Source: an uncultured Gemella sp.
GTDB taxonomy: Bacteria > Bacillota > Bacilli > Staphylococcales > Gemellaceae
Direction: 5' to 3'
NCBI GenBank assembly: GCA_938038035.1
Contig: CALHQV010000130.1
Location: forward strand, 1-7,815
Length of the DNA stretch: 7,815 nt
A program made the translations under genes and the position numbers. The notes beneath the pieces were generated by a model. It saw nothing but the letters and a program-made list of their open reading frames with translations. It had not been told where the DNA came from and searched no databases. Of the stretch, positions 1 through 6,131 are shown one piece after another (positions within the stretch are counted from its first letter, which is position 1; every line of letters begins with the position of its first letter).

Positions 1-43
1 TAAGTAATAGACTTTTTTAGTTATTATGATATAGAAGAAATTT

Positions 44-112
44 GGGAGTCATTCATTAGTTAATTTATACGATAATTAATTTTTAATTTATGAATCTCCC
101 TTTTAAAAGGAG
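44..112 (+). promoter_or_regulatory. cysS 5' leader with two mutually exclusive hairpins, one covering the ribosome-binding site
   Basis: The sequence shows a long imperfect stem: GGGAG (44-48) with CTCCC (96-100), a two-base bulge (49-50), then ATTCAT (51-56) with ATGAAT (90-95). Inside is an AT-rich stem, TTAATT (60-65) with AATTAA (74-79). The same CTCCC arm is followed by TTTT and then AAAAGGAG, which is the Shine-Dalgarno site of cysS (105-112). CTCC-C-TT can therefore fold back on AAGGAG and hide the site. Forming the long stem would free the site; opening it would favour the blocking hairpin. The rest of the leader (1-43) shows no gene: all three forward frames close by position 20. 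A TATGAT at 25-30 could be a -10 element but has no matching -35. A T-box is not recognisable. The alternative pairing is seen; a regulatory role is inferred, and part of the leader may lie outside the window. Confidence 0.45.
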
Positions 113-118
113 CTATTT

Positions 119-1516
119 ATGATTAAACTCTATAATACATTGACAAAACAAAAAGAAATTTTAAAAACAATTGAAGAAAACAAAGTAAGAATGTACGTTT
201 GTGGACCTACTGTATATAACTATATACATATTGGAAACGCACGTCCGATAATAGTTTTTGACGTAGTTCGCAAATATTTAGAACACAGTGGCTATGAAGT
301 AGATTTTATCTCTAACTTTACAGATGTTGATGATAAAATTATTAAAGCTAGTAATGAAGAAGGTATTTCAACAAGTGAACTAACTGAAAAATACATTACA
401 GCTTTCTTTAAAGACTATGATGCACTTGGATGTAAGAGAGCAACAAAAAACCCTAGAGTTACTGAATATATGCAAGAAATAATTAACTTTATCTCAAAAC
501 TTGTTGAAGAAGGTTTTGCATACGAAGCTAATGGTGATGTTTATTTCAGAACACGTAAGAAAGAAGATTACGGAAAATTAAGTAAACAATCTATCGATGA
601 CCTAATTAGTGGTGCTCGTATTGAAGTCGGTGAACATAAAGAAGATCCTCTAGATTTTGCATTATGGAAAAAAGCTAAACCTGGCGAAGTTAAATGGGAT
701 AGTCCATTTGGAGAAGGTCGACCTGGTTGGCATATTGAATGTTCTGTAATGGCAAAAGAAACTCTAGGTGATACAATAGACATTCACGCTGGTGGACAAG
801 ACTTAACATTCCCTCACCACGAGAATGAAATAGCACAATCTGAATGTCACAACCATGCACCATTTAGCAACTATTGGATGCATAATGCCTTTATTAATAT
901 TGATAATGTTAAAATGAGTAAAAGTTTAGGTAACTTCCGCCTTGTAAAAGATATTATTGCGGAAATAGACCCAATGGTACTGCGTTTATTCATGTTAACA
1001 GTTCACTATAGAACTCCAATTAACTATACATTAGAAAATATTGAACTTGCGAAAACAAACTTTGAAAAAATTAAAACTTCTTATCAAAACTTACAATTCA
1101 GATTAAATAATGATATGACTGATGAAAAATTAGATACAGAAGTTGTAGCATTAGTTACAGAAGAATTAAACAAATTTGAAGAATATATGCAAGATGATTT
1201 CAACACAGCAAATGCTCTTTCTTCATGGTATGAAATCGTGAGAATATCTAATTCATACACAGCAAAAGAAGCTGTTAACAAAGAAACTCTAGAGCTAATC
1301 AACGCTGCATTTGAAACTTATAGTTCAATTCTAGGAATAAATGTAAAAGAAGATAATATTCTTAATAGTAAACATATCGAAAGCTTAATAGCTGAACGTG
1401 AAGCAGCTCGTAAAAACCGTGATTTCGCTTTAGCTGATAAAATTCGAGATGACTTAAAAGAACAAGGAATTATCCTAGAAGATACTAAACAAGGTGTACG
1501 ATGGAAAAAAATATAA
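119..1516 (+). CDS. cysS: Cysteinyl-tRNA synthetase
   Basis: This cytoplasmic class I aminoacyl-tRNA synthetase joins cysteine to tRNA-Cys using ATP. The 465-residue length is typical of bacterial CysRS. The catalytic Rossmann fold carries the HIGH-type motif HIGN at residues 37-40 and KMSKS at 265-269. The zinc site that selects cysteine is complete: C28 in CGPTVYNYIHIGN, C208 in GWHIECSVMA, and H233 and E237 in FPHHENEIAQ. The C-terminal part (about 320-465) is the helical anticodon-binding region and includes the conserved late segment RNRD/ADxIRD-like (KNRDFALADKIRDDL, 432-446). The start ATG at 119 is preceded by AAAAGGAG at good spacing. It is the first gene in the window of an operon with mrnC, rlmB, a GNAT gene and yacP, and its last 16 nt overlap mrnC. 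The leader upstream may control its translation. Identification is very secure. Confidence 0.98.
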   Translation: MIKLYNTLTKQKEILKTIEENKVRMYVCGPTVYNYIHIGNARPIIVFDVVRKYLEHSGYEVDFISNFTDVDDKIIKASNEEGISTSELTEKYITAFFKDYDALGCKRATKNPRVTEYMQEIINFISKLVEEGFAYEANGDVYFRTRKKEDYGKLSKQSIDDLISGARIEVGEHKEDPLDFALWKKAKPGEVKWDSPFGEGRPGWHIECSVMAKETLGDTIDIHAGGQDLTFPHHENEIAQSECHNHAPFSNYWMHNAFINIDNVKMSKSLGNFRLVKDIIAEIDPMVLRLFMLTVHYRTPINYTLENIELAKTNFEKIKTSYQNLQFRLNNDMTDEKLDTEVVALVTEELNKFEEYMQDDFNTANALSSWYEIVRISNSYTAKEAVNKETLELINAAFETYSSILGINVKEDNILNSKHIESLIAEREAARKNRDFALADKIRDDLKEQGIILEDTKQGVRWKKI

Positions 1517-1932
1517 CATTTAAATTTACTGAAAAAAACTTCGCTAACCCAAACCAAATGCAAGCTTTAACCCTTGCCTACATTGGAGATAGCATCTATG
1601 ATATTATGAGTAGAGAATACGTTATGAAAAATCACTTAGGAAAAATAAATGATCTTCATAAAACAGTATCTACAATCGTATCAGCAAGAGCACAAGCAAG
1701 TTTTATGGAAAACATACTAAACAATAGTATATTAACAGAACAAGAAGAAAAAATTTATAACCGTGCAAAAAATCAAAAAAACAACTCTAAAGCAAAAAAC
1801 GCAAGTATTATGGAATATAAACTAGCCACTGGTTTAGAGGCTGTATTCGGTTATTTATATTTAGAAAAAAACTTTGAAAGATTGGAGGAAATGTTTAACT
1901 ACATAATAAAATTATATGAAGAAAAACAATAA
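1501..1932 (+). CDS. mrnC: Mini-ribonuclease III (23S rRNA maturation)
   Basis: Mini-III is a dimeric RNase III-like enzyme that has the nuclease domain but no double-stranded RNA-binding domain. In B. subtilis it trims both ends of 23S rRNA precursors. The 143 residues are the usual length. The RNase III signature is seen as LAYIGDSIYD (25-34), with the catalytic Asp probably at D30, and the second acidic site as GLEAVFGYLYL (111-121), with E113 the likely metal ligand. The basic segment RAKNQKNNSKAKN (88-100) before the second motif matches the family. The ATG lies inside the end of cysS in another frame (16-nt overlap). It is preceded by AAGGTG (1491-1496), so the start is reasonable and probably partly coupled to cysS translation. 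The cysS-mrnC adjacency is the same as in Bacillus. The gene overlaps rlmB downstream by 17 nt. Confidence 0.95.
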   Translation: MEKNITFKFTEKNFANPNQMQALTLAYIGDSIYDIMSREYVMKNHLGKINDLHKTVSTIVSARAQASFMENILNNSILTEQEEKIYNRAKNQKNNSKAKNASIMEYKLATGLEAVFGYLYLEKNFERLEEMFNYIIKLYEEKQ

Positions 1933-2731
1933 ACACTATAAAGAATTAAGACTAAAAAACAAAGAACAAAAACCTCAAGTCCAAACTCCTGAGGTTGATT
2001 TAGATAAAGAAGTAATTGCTGGACGTAATGCTATACTTGAAGCAATAAAATCAGGACGCGAAATTAATAAAATTTTATTCCAAGAAGGTATTGAAAAAGG
2101 AAGATTAAAATCTATTTTTGCCATAGCAAATGAGAAAAAGATCATTTGTCAAGAAGTTCCAAAGCGTAAATTAGATAATTCTACTACTGAACGTCACCAA
2201 GGGGTTATCGCCTATGTAGCACCATATTCTTACTTTGAACTTGATGAAGTAGTAAATAATCTAGAAATTAATAAGGATACTACACTTTTGATTTTAGATC
2301 ATATTGAAGATCCACACAATCTTGGAGCAATTATTAGAACTGCTGAGGCTAGTGGTGTTAAAGCTATAATTATCCCTAAACGTCGTGCTGCTGTAGTTAA
2401 CCAAACTGCAGTTAAAGCATCTGCTGGGGCAATTGAACACATGCCTGTTATTCGTGTATCAAATTTAACTGATGCTATTAAAAAGTTAAAAGAAAAAGGA
2501 TTCTGGATTGCGGGAACTACACTAGCAGAACGTTCTGAAGATTATACAAAAATTGCAAAAGATGTACCACTAGCTATTGTAATCGGTAATGAAGGTGAAG
2601 GAATGAGCAAAGTTGTTACTAATGAATGTGACTTCCTATATCACCTGCCAATGTTAGGAAAAATACAAAGCTTAAATGCTTCTGTAGCTGCTGGAATTAT
2701 TATGTATGAAAGAATAAAATCTAATGATTAA
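1916..2731 (+). CDS. rlmB: SpoU/TrmH-family 23S rRNA 2'-O-ribose methyltransferase (RlmB-like)
   Basis: This family uses S-adenosylmethionine to methylate a ribose 2'-OH in rRNA; E. coli RlmB modifies G2251 in the peptidyl-transferase loop of 23S rRNA. The 271 residues have a lysine-rich, probably disordered N-terminus (1-30), then the SpoU substrate-binding domain starting at EVIAGRNAILEAI (32-44), then the trefoil-knot SPOUT domain. The three SpoU motifs are intact: motif 1 HIEDPHNLGAIIRTAEASG (129-147, with N135 and R141), motif 2 IVIGNEGEGMS (221-231, with N226 and E227), and motif 3 LPMLGKIQSLNASVAAGI (244-261, with S252 and N254). The ATG at 1916 lies within mrnC and has no good Shine-Dalgarno site, so expression probably depends on coupling. 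No other start is available before the conserved domain. The exact methylated nucleotide is inferred from the family and gene order. Confidence 0.93.
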   Translation: MKKNNKHYKELRLKNKEQKPQVQTPEVDLDKEVIAGRNAILEAIKSGREINKILFQEGIEKGRLKSIFAIANEKKIICQEVPKRKLDNSTTERHQGVIAYVAPYSYFELDEVVNNLEINKDTTLLILDHIEDPHNLGAIIRTAEASGVKAIIIPKRRAAVVNQTAVKASAGAIEHMPVIRVSNLTDAIKKLKEKGFWIAGTTLAERSEDYTKIAKDVPLAIVIGNEGEGMSKVVTNECDFLYHLPMLGKIQSLNASVAAGIIMYERIKSND

Positions 2732-3164
2732 AATATTAGAATCTAAAGAAGAGCTTAACCTTGGTTTTGCTCTTCGTATTAAAGTATTCGTTAAAGAACA
2801 AAAAGTTCCAGTGGAACTTGAACTTGATGAAAAAGATCATAGTAAGAACACTGTTCATATTGGATACTTTGATGGTGAAAAACTTATAGGAGTCGCACGT
2901 CTTATAGATCTCGATAAAGACATTATTCACATTGGACGTGTTGCTATAGATAAAGATAACCGTGGAAAAGGTATCGGTCGCAAGCTTATCATTGGCTGCG
3001 AAACTACTGCCAGAAACATTTTAAAAAGAGAAGTAATTATAGAACTTAGTGCTCAAATTCAAGCTGAAAAATTCTATGAATCATTAGGTTACAACAGAGT
3101 TAATGATAAAATATATTTAGATGCGGGTATTGAGCATGTAGATATGAGGAAAGTAATTAATTAA
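2724..3164 (+). CDS. GNAT-family N-acetyltransferase, ElaA/YjcF-like
   Basis: A small acetyl-CoA-dependent acetyltransferase of 146 residues, a normal length for a single GNAT domain. The pattern VFVKEQKVP (21-29), with an acidic stretch and a His (D35-H39), then GRVAIDKDNRGKGIGRKLI (71-89) is typical of the ElaA/YjcF branch. R80-G81-K82-G83-I84-G85 form the pantetheine/pyrophosphate-binding loop. The C-terminal half has SAQIQAEKFYESLGY (109-123) and AGIEHVDMRKV (134-144), also characteristic of that branch. Its substrate cannot be read from the sequence. It overlaps the end of rlmB by 8 nt (stop TAA within ATGATTAA) and has only a weak ribosome-binding site, so it is a co-translated operon member. 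In B. subtilis yacP follows the rlmB homologue directly, so this gene looks inserted into a conserved block. Base composition and codon use look like those of its neighbours. Confidence 0.88.
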   Translation: MIKILESKEELNLGFALRIKVFVKEQKVPVELELDEKDHSKNTVHIGYFDGEKLIGVARLIDLDKDIIHIGRVAIDKDNRGKGIGRKLIIGCETTARNILKREVIIELSAQIQAEKFYESLGYNRVNDKIYLDAGIEHVDMRKVIN

Positions 3165-3185
3165 ATTTACAAAGGAGGACTTTTT

Positions 3186-3710
3186 ATGAAAAAACAATAT
3201 TTATTTATTGATGGTTATAATCTACTTTTTCGTATGAAAGAATATAACTTAATAAAAAGCTCTACCTTCCCTACTGAACGTGATATTTTAATCGATATGT
3301 TACGTGAATATGCAGGAGGAAATAATTACATCGTCTACTGTGTATTCGATGCCTATCTAACTCGTGCAAAAGAATATATAAAAGAAGAACCGCCAATCAG
3401 TATTGTTTATACAAAAACTGGAGAACGTGCTGATCAATGGATAGAAAGAAAAACTCGTGAATTAAGAATCGATCACTTTGTGGATATCATAGTTGTGAGT
3501 GATGATAACGATGAACGCGATACTACTCTTGGGTACGGAGCTATTCTAAGAGACTGTCATATGTTTATCAAAGAGTTAAAAGATAGGAAACAAAGCGTTT
3601 CTAAAATGACTAGAAAACATAATTCACGAGAATTAAAAAATAGACATATTCGAATGAGTGATAAAGATAGAAGAAAACTAGAAAATTTCATAAAAAATGG
3701 GAAATTTTAA
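3186..3710 (+). CDS. yacP: NYN-domain endoribonuclease YacP/Rae1
   Basis: B. subtilis YacP (Rae1) enters the ribosomal A site and cuts specific mRNAs during translation. This 174-residue protein has the family's PIN-like NYN fold: YLFIDGYNLLF (5-15) with acidic D9, VFDAY (53-57) with D55, the motif YTKTGERADQWIER (75-88), which contains E80 and D83, and IVVSDDNDERDTTLGYGA (102-119) with D106. These are the acidic residues expected for metal-dependent RNA cleavage. The C-terminal third (about 131-174) is strongly basic, fitting contact with the ribosome or RNA. It has a near-perfect Shine-Dalgarno site, AAAGGAGGA (3171-3179), 21 nt after the GNAT gene, so unlike the preceding genes it can start translation independently. 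It is the last gene of the operon, followed by a strong terminator. In B. subtilis sigH follows; here it does not. The function is inferred by homology. Confidence 0.92.
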   Translation: MKKQYLFIDGYNLLFRMKEYNLIKSSTFPTERDILIDMLREYAGGNNYIVYCVFDAYLTRAKEYIKEEPPISIVYTKTGERADQWIERKTRELRIDHFVDIIVVSDDNDERDTTLGYGAILRDCHMFIKELKDRKQSVSKMTRKHNSRELKNRHIRMSDKDRRKLENFIKNGKF

Positions 3711-3714
3711 AACT

Positions 3715-3752
3715 AAAGAGATGGACATATTAAAATCCATCTCTTTTTTTTT
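3715..3752. terminator. Rho-independent terminator shared by convergent yacP and lipoprotein genes
   Basis: A perfect 11-bp stem, AAAGAGATGGA (3715-3725) with TCCATCTCTTT (3736-3746), and a 10-nt loop is followed by a run of nine T (3744-3752). It sits 4 nt after the yacP stop and is a strong plus-strand terminator. On the minus strand the same stem is followed by a T-rich stretch (CTTTAGTTTT) and lies 14 nt beyond the lipoprotein stop, so it probably works in both directions. Confidence 0.93.
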
Positions 3753-3766
3753 ACTATTTTTCTATT

Positions 3767-4498
3767 CTAAATGAAACTAATTTCAATTTTTCCTTTACCT
3801 GAAACTGTTGTTATTTGTTTATCTTTAGAATCATCTGTATTTTTACTATAATTAATTTGATAATCTTGTTTATTTCCTTTAATTTTTGCGAAAATATCTC
3901 CAGATTCTGTGGTTAAATTCATAGAATTTACCTTTGTTTGGTCTACTATAATTTTTGTATTATTTTTAGTTTCAATAATCGCTTTATTTATAGTATCCTT
4001 TATAATCTGTACCTTTTTATTATCAGTAGCAATTTTAAGACTACCTATCTCAGCTTCTTCAACTACAACCTCATCATTACTACTAATGATTAAATTTTCT
4101 ACATTTACAAATATTTTAGAAGTTGCATCTCTGTTTTCCAGACTTATATTTTTATATACTTTATTAGGAAGATATACATTAAGGCTATTATCACCTAATT
4201 CCTCTGCAAAAGCAGTAATATTTAATAAATTATTTTCTATAAAATACTTATAATTTCCTTTGTATCTTCCTTGTATTAAAACCGTCTCATTATCGTGATA
4301 ATAAATTTTGACATTGTTTTTCGATGTGTTAATTTTAATACTATCTATCCCTTTCTTCCCAATCCATTCACTAAAGACTTTATAAGAAGATTCTTTTGGA
4401 GCATTAGTTTCTTTATCCTCTTTACTGAATCTCACACAACCTGTTGCAATCGACACAGTTAATATTCCAATAATTATTGTTTTTAAAAATTTTTTCAT
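3767..4498 (-). CDS. Small lipoprotein with DUF4097-like beta-repeat domain
   Basis: A 243-residue protein probably anchored to the outer face of the membrane. The N-terminus is a lipoprotein signal peptide: MKKFLK, a hydrophobic stretch (I8-I17), then ATGC with the likely lipidated cysteine at C21. After a charged linker (about 24-38), the rest is almost entirely short beta-strand segments separated by polar turns. It includes LTTESGDIFAKIKG (195-208) and, at the end, TTVSGKGKIEISF (230-242), which resemble the SGDI/SGN-type turns of DUF4097 putative-adhesin beta-solenoids. No catalytic motif is seen. The ATG has a strong Shine-Dalgarno site (AGGAGGGG on the minus strand, plus positions 4505-4512) and its own promoter just upstream. 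It lies downstream of gor in the same direction, 130 nt away, and converges on yacP. The lipoprotein call is strong; the domain assignment is moderate and the role is unknown. Confidence 0.82.
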   Translation of the reverse strand: MKKFLKTIIIGILTVSIATGCVRFSKEDKETNAPKESSYKVFSEWIGKKGIDSIKINTSKNNVKIYYHDNETVLIQGRYKGNYKYFIENNLLNITAFAEELGDNSLNVYLPNKVYKNISLENRDATSKIFVNVENLIISSNDEVVVEEAEIGSLKIATDNKKVQIIKDTINKAIIETKNNTKIIVDQTKVNSMNLTTESGDIFAKIKGNKQDYQINYSKNTDDSKDKQITTVSGKGKIEISFI

Positions 4499-4518
4499 TA
4501 TTATCCCCTCCTCAGTTC

Positions 4519-4547
4519 AGAATACTCCTATTTAATATTAATGTCAA
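4519..4547 (-). promoter_or_regulatory. Sigma-A type promoter of the lipoprotein gene
   Basis: Reading the minus strand, a perfect -35 TTGACA (plus 4542-4547) and a -10 TATTCT (plus 4519-4524) are separated by exactly 17 nt. Transcription would begin near plus position 4512, giving a very short leader that starts almost at the Shine-Dalgarno site (4505-4512). The -10 is overlapped by one arm of a perfect inverted repeat, which suggests repressor control. Confidence 0.7.
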
Positions 4548-4568
4548 ATAAAATAAGCAGGAGTATTC
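4520..4568. repeat. Perfect 10-bp inverted repeat flanking the lipoprotein promoter
   Basis: GAATACTCCT (4520-4529) and AGGAGTATTC (4559-4568) are exact inverted copies with 29 nt between them. In the minus orientation one arm covers most of the -10 element and the other lies upstream of the -35. This layout is what two operator half-sites, or two sites bridged by one regulator, would look like. In a read-through transcript from gor the arms could instead form a stem ending 7 nt before the Shine-Dalgarno site. I do not recognise the regulator. Confidence 0.75.
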
Positions 4569-4614
4569 AAAAGATTGACTTTCAAGAAATCAAAATTTTA
4601 AAATTTTCCTGCTT
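4546..4614 (-). terminator. Possible terminator of gor, overlapping the inverted repeat
   Basis: On the minus strand, AAGCAGGA (plus 4607-4614), starting 15 nt past the gor stop, can pair with TCCTGCTT (plus 4555-4562), which is followed by the T-rich ATTTTATTT (plus 4546-4554). The loop is long (44 nt) but contains a perfect 16-base palindrome made of alternating A4 and T4 blocks (4592-4607, overlapping the first arm by one base), which could fold on its own. A weak or conditional terminator is possible; the long loop lowers confidence. Confidence 0.35.
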
Positions 4615-4628
4615 TTATCTTTATAAAA

Positions 4629-5981
4629 TTATCTCATTGTTACGAATTCTTCAGAACCTGTTGGGTGAATTGCTACTGTGTTATCAAAATCGCGTTTTGT
4701 TGCTCCCATTTTAATAGCTACAGCAAAACCTTGAATCATTTCATCAACACCATATCCGATTCCGTGTAATCCAATAACTTTCTCATCTTTACCATAAGTT
4801 ACTAGTTTCATAAAGCATGGTTGTCTGTGACTAGTTATTGCAGAATACATTGGAGTAAATGATGATTTATAAACTTTAATATTTTCTTCACCAAACTCTT
4901 TTACAGCCTGTTCTTCTGTGTATCCAATAGAACCTATCGCTGGGTGTGAGAATACTACTGTAGCAACATTAGTGTAATCTAAGTGTTCTTCAGGCTTATT
5001 GTTAAATAATCTTTCTGATAATCTACGTCCTGCCGCAACAGCAACTGGAGTTAAAGCAAGGCGACCTGTTACATCCCCTACTGCATAAATTCCTTCTACA
5101 TTAGTGTTTTGGTATTTATCTGTTGGAATAAATCCACGTTCATCTACTTCCACACCTGCAGCTTCTAAGTTAAGATTTTCAGATAATGGTTTTCTACCGA
5201 TTGCCCAGACTAAAAGATCAACTGTAGTTTCGCGGCCATCTTCAAGCACTAAAGTAACACTGTCATCAGCATTTTTTACAACTTTTTTAGGAATAGCATT
5301 TGTATGCAGAGTTGGACCTTCTTCATTAATAACTTTTACTAAAGTATCTACTATATCTTTATCAAAAGTTCTTAGCGGACGATCACGACGTACAAACAGA
5401 TGAGTATCAACACCTAATCCATTGAATACCCCTGCAAGTTCAACTGCGATATATCCTGCACCAACTACAGCGATACGTTTTGGTAATTGTTTCAGTGCAA
5501 ATACTTCATTAGAAGTTACACCAAATTCAGCTCCTTCAACATTAGGGATAGTTGGTTGTCCACCAGTTGCTATTAGTATGTGATCAGCTGTATATTGTTC
5601 ACCATTAACTACAACTGTATTTTTATTTATAAATTTAGCATATCCTCTTACTAAATCTACCTTATTATTATTTAATCCACGTTCATAAGAACCATGAATT
5701 CTATCAATATATGCAGAACGATTACCTACTAATTTAGAGAAATCAAATTCTACATCTCCAAAATTAAATCCATAATCATTTGCATATAGTTTTAAACTTT
5801 CAGATATTTGTGACGCGTGCCACATAACTTTTTTAGGAACACATCCAACATTTACACATGTTCCTCCTAATTCATTACCTTCGATTAACAATCCTTTTAC
5901 ACCGTACATTGCAGCTCGGTTAATTGAAGCTATTCCACCGCTTCCTCCACCAATTGCAATATAATCATAATGTTTTGCCAT
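4629..5981 (-). CDS. gor: Glutathione-disulfide reductase
   Basis: This cytoplasmic flavoenzyme uses NADPH to reduce oxidised glutathione. The protein is 450 residues, equal in length to E. coli Gor. The FAD-binding motif is IAIGGGSGGIAS (8-19). The redox-active disulfide is C42-C47 in GGTCVNVGCVPKK. The second nucleotide-binding motif is VVGAGYIAVELAG (172-184), followed by R198 and R204 (VRRDRPLR), the arginines that select NADPH over NADH in E. coli Gor. The second FAD motif is GIYAVGDVTG (297-306). The dimerisation domain ends with HPTGSEEF (439-446), giving the catalytic base pair H439-E444. The arginines and the GYIAVE motif distinguish it from dihydrolipoamide dehydrogenase and mercuric reductase. 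The start has AGAGGTGG upstream (plus 5986-5993). It is divergent from a thioredoxin-like gene. No glutathione synthesis gene is visible here, so the source of glutathione is unknown. Confidence 0.96.
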   Translation of the reverse strand: MAKHYDYIAIGGGSGGIASINRAAMYGVKGLLIEGNELGGTCVNVGCVPKKVMWHASQISESLKLYANDYGFNFGDVEFDFSKLVGNRSAYIDRIHGSYERGLNNNKVDLVRGYAKFINKNTVVVNGEQYTADHILIATGGQPTIPNVEGAEFGVTSNEVFALKQLPKRIAVVGAGYIAVELAGVFNGLGVDTHLFVRRDRPLRTFDKDIVDTLVKVINEEGPTLHTNAIPKKVVKNADDSVTLVLEDGRETTVDLLVWAIGRKPLSENLNLEAAGVEVDERGFIPTDKYQNTNVEGIYAVGDVTGRLALTPVAVAAGRRLSERLFNNKPEEHLDYTNVATVVFSHPAIGSIGYTEEQAVKEFGEENIKVYKSSFTPMYSAITSHRQPCFMKLVTYGKDEKVIGLHGIGYGVDEMIQGFAVAIKMGATKRDFDNTVAIHPTGSEEFVTMR

Positions 5982-6045
5982 GTTTCCACCTCTATAATAT
6001 AGTATAGCTTTTATCGATTAAAGATTAGTATTTCCTTATCTTTTC

Positions 6046-6060
6046 TTAAGTTAAACTTAA
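6046..6060. promoter_or_regulatory. 15-nt palindrome with 7-1-7 layout, possible operator for gor
   Basis: TTAAGTT-A-AACTTAA is a perfect palindrome around one central base. It lies 65 nt upstream of the gor start and just downstream of the predicted gor transcription start. The 7-1-7 geometry is that of Fur/PerR-family boxes, but the inner bases differ from the PerR consensus (8 of 14 match), so the regulator is not identified. AT-rich DNA makes some chance palindromes expected. Confidence 0.4.
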
Positions 6061-6074
6061 TCTCTATATTTCAT

Positions 6075-6103
6075 ATTATGCAACATTTAACAATTTAATT
6101 CAA
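6075..6103 (-). promoter_or_regulatory. Likely gor promoter
   Basis: On the minus strand, a -35 TTGAAT (plus 6098-6103, four of six consensus bases) and a -10 CATAAT (plus 6075-6080, five of six) are separated by 17 nt. The start of transcription would be near 6068, giving a leader of about 87 nt that includes the 6046-6060 palindrome. A second, weaker possibility is TATACT at 6001-6006, which has no good -35. Confidence 0.5.
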
Positions 6104-6113
6104 TAGATATGCT

Positions 6114-6123
6114 TACATTTGTA
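6114..6123. promoter_or_regulatory. TACA-N2-TGTA box (CopY/BlaI-type operator motif)
   Basis: TACATTTGTA matches the cop-box core TACANNTGTA bound by CopY-type and related BlaI/MecI winged-helix repressors; with its flanks it is a 12-nt palindrome, TTACA-TT-TGTAA (6113-6124). It sits 10 nt upstream of the predicted -35 of gor. No copY or blaI gene is in the window, and there is only a single box, so its function is uncertain. Confidence 0.35.
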
Positions 6124-6131
6124 ATCAAAAA

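Noticed and set aside
4..63. Nineteen-codon open stretch before cysS as the end of an upstream gene
   Set aside because: The same frame has a TAA at 1-3, so it cannot continue from upstream, and it lacks an ATG and a ribosome-binding site; it overlaps the leader stem.
1..118. T-box riboswitch upstream of cysS
   Set aside because: T-box leaders are common for aminoacyl-tRNA synthetases, but no T-box consensus, specifier loop or leader terminator with a T-run is seen here.
1884..1932. Internal ATG at 1891 after GGAGGA as an alternative start
   Set aside because: It is in frame with mrnC near its end, the spacing is too short for efficient initiation, and it would give only 13 residues.
4592..4607. 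A4T4A4T4 palindrome as a replication or partition site
   Set aside because: It is low-complexity AT sequence in a probable gor terminator region, with no DnaA boxes or iterons nearby.
5104..5403. 99-residue plus-strand frame opposite gor
   Set aside because: It is a shadow of the well-supported gor gene with no ribosome-binding site and no recognisable domain. The same applies to the minus frames inside cysS and the plus frames inside the lipoprotein and surface-protein genes.
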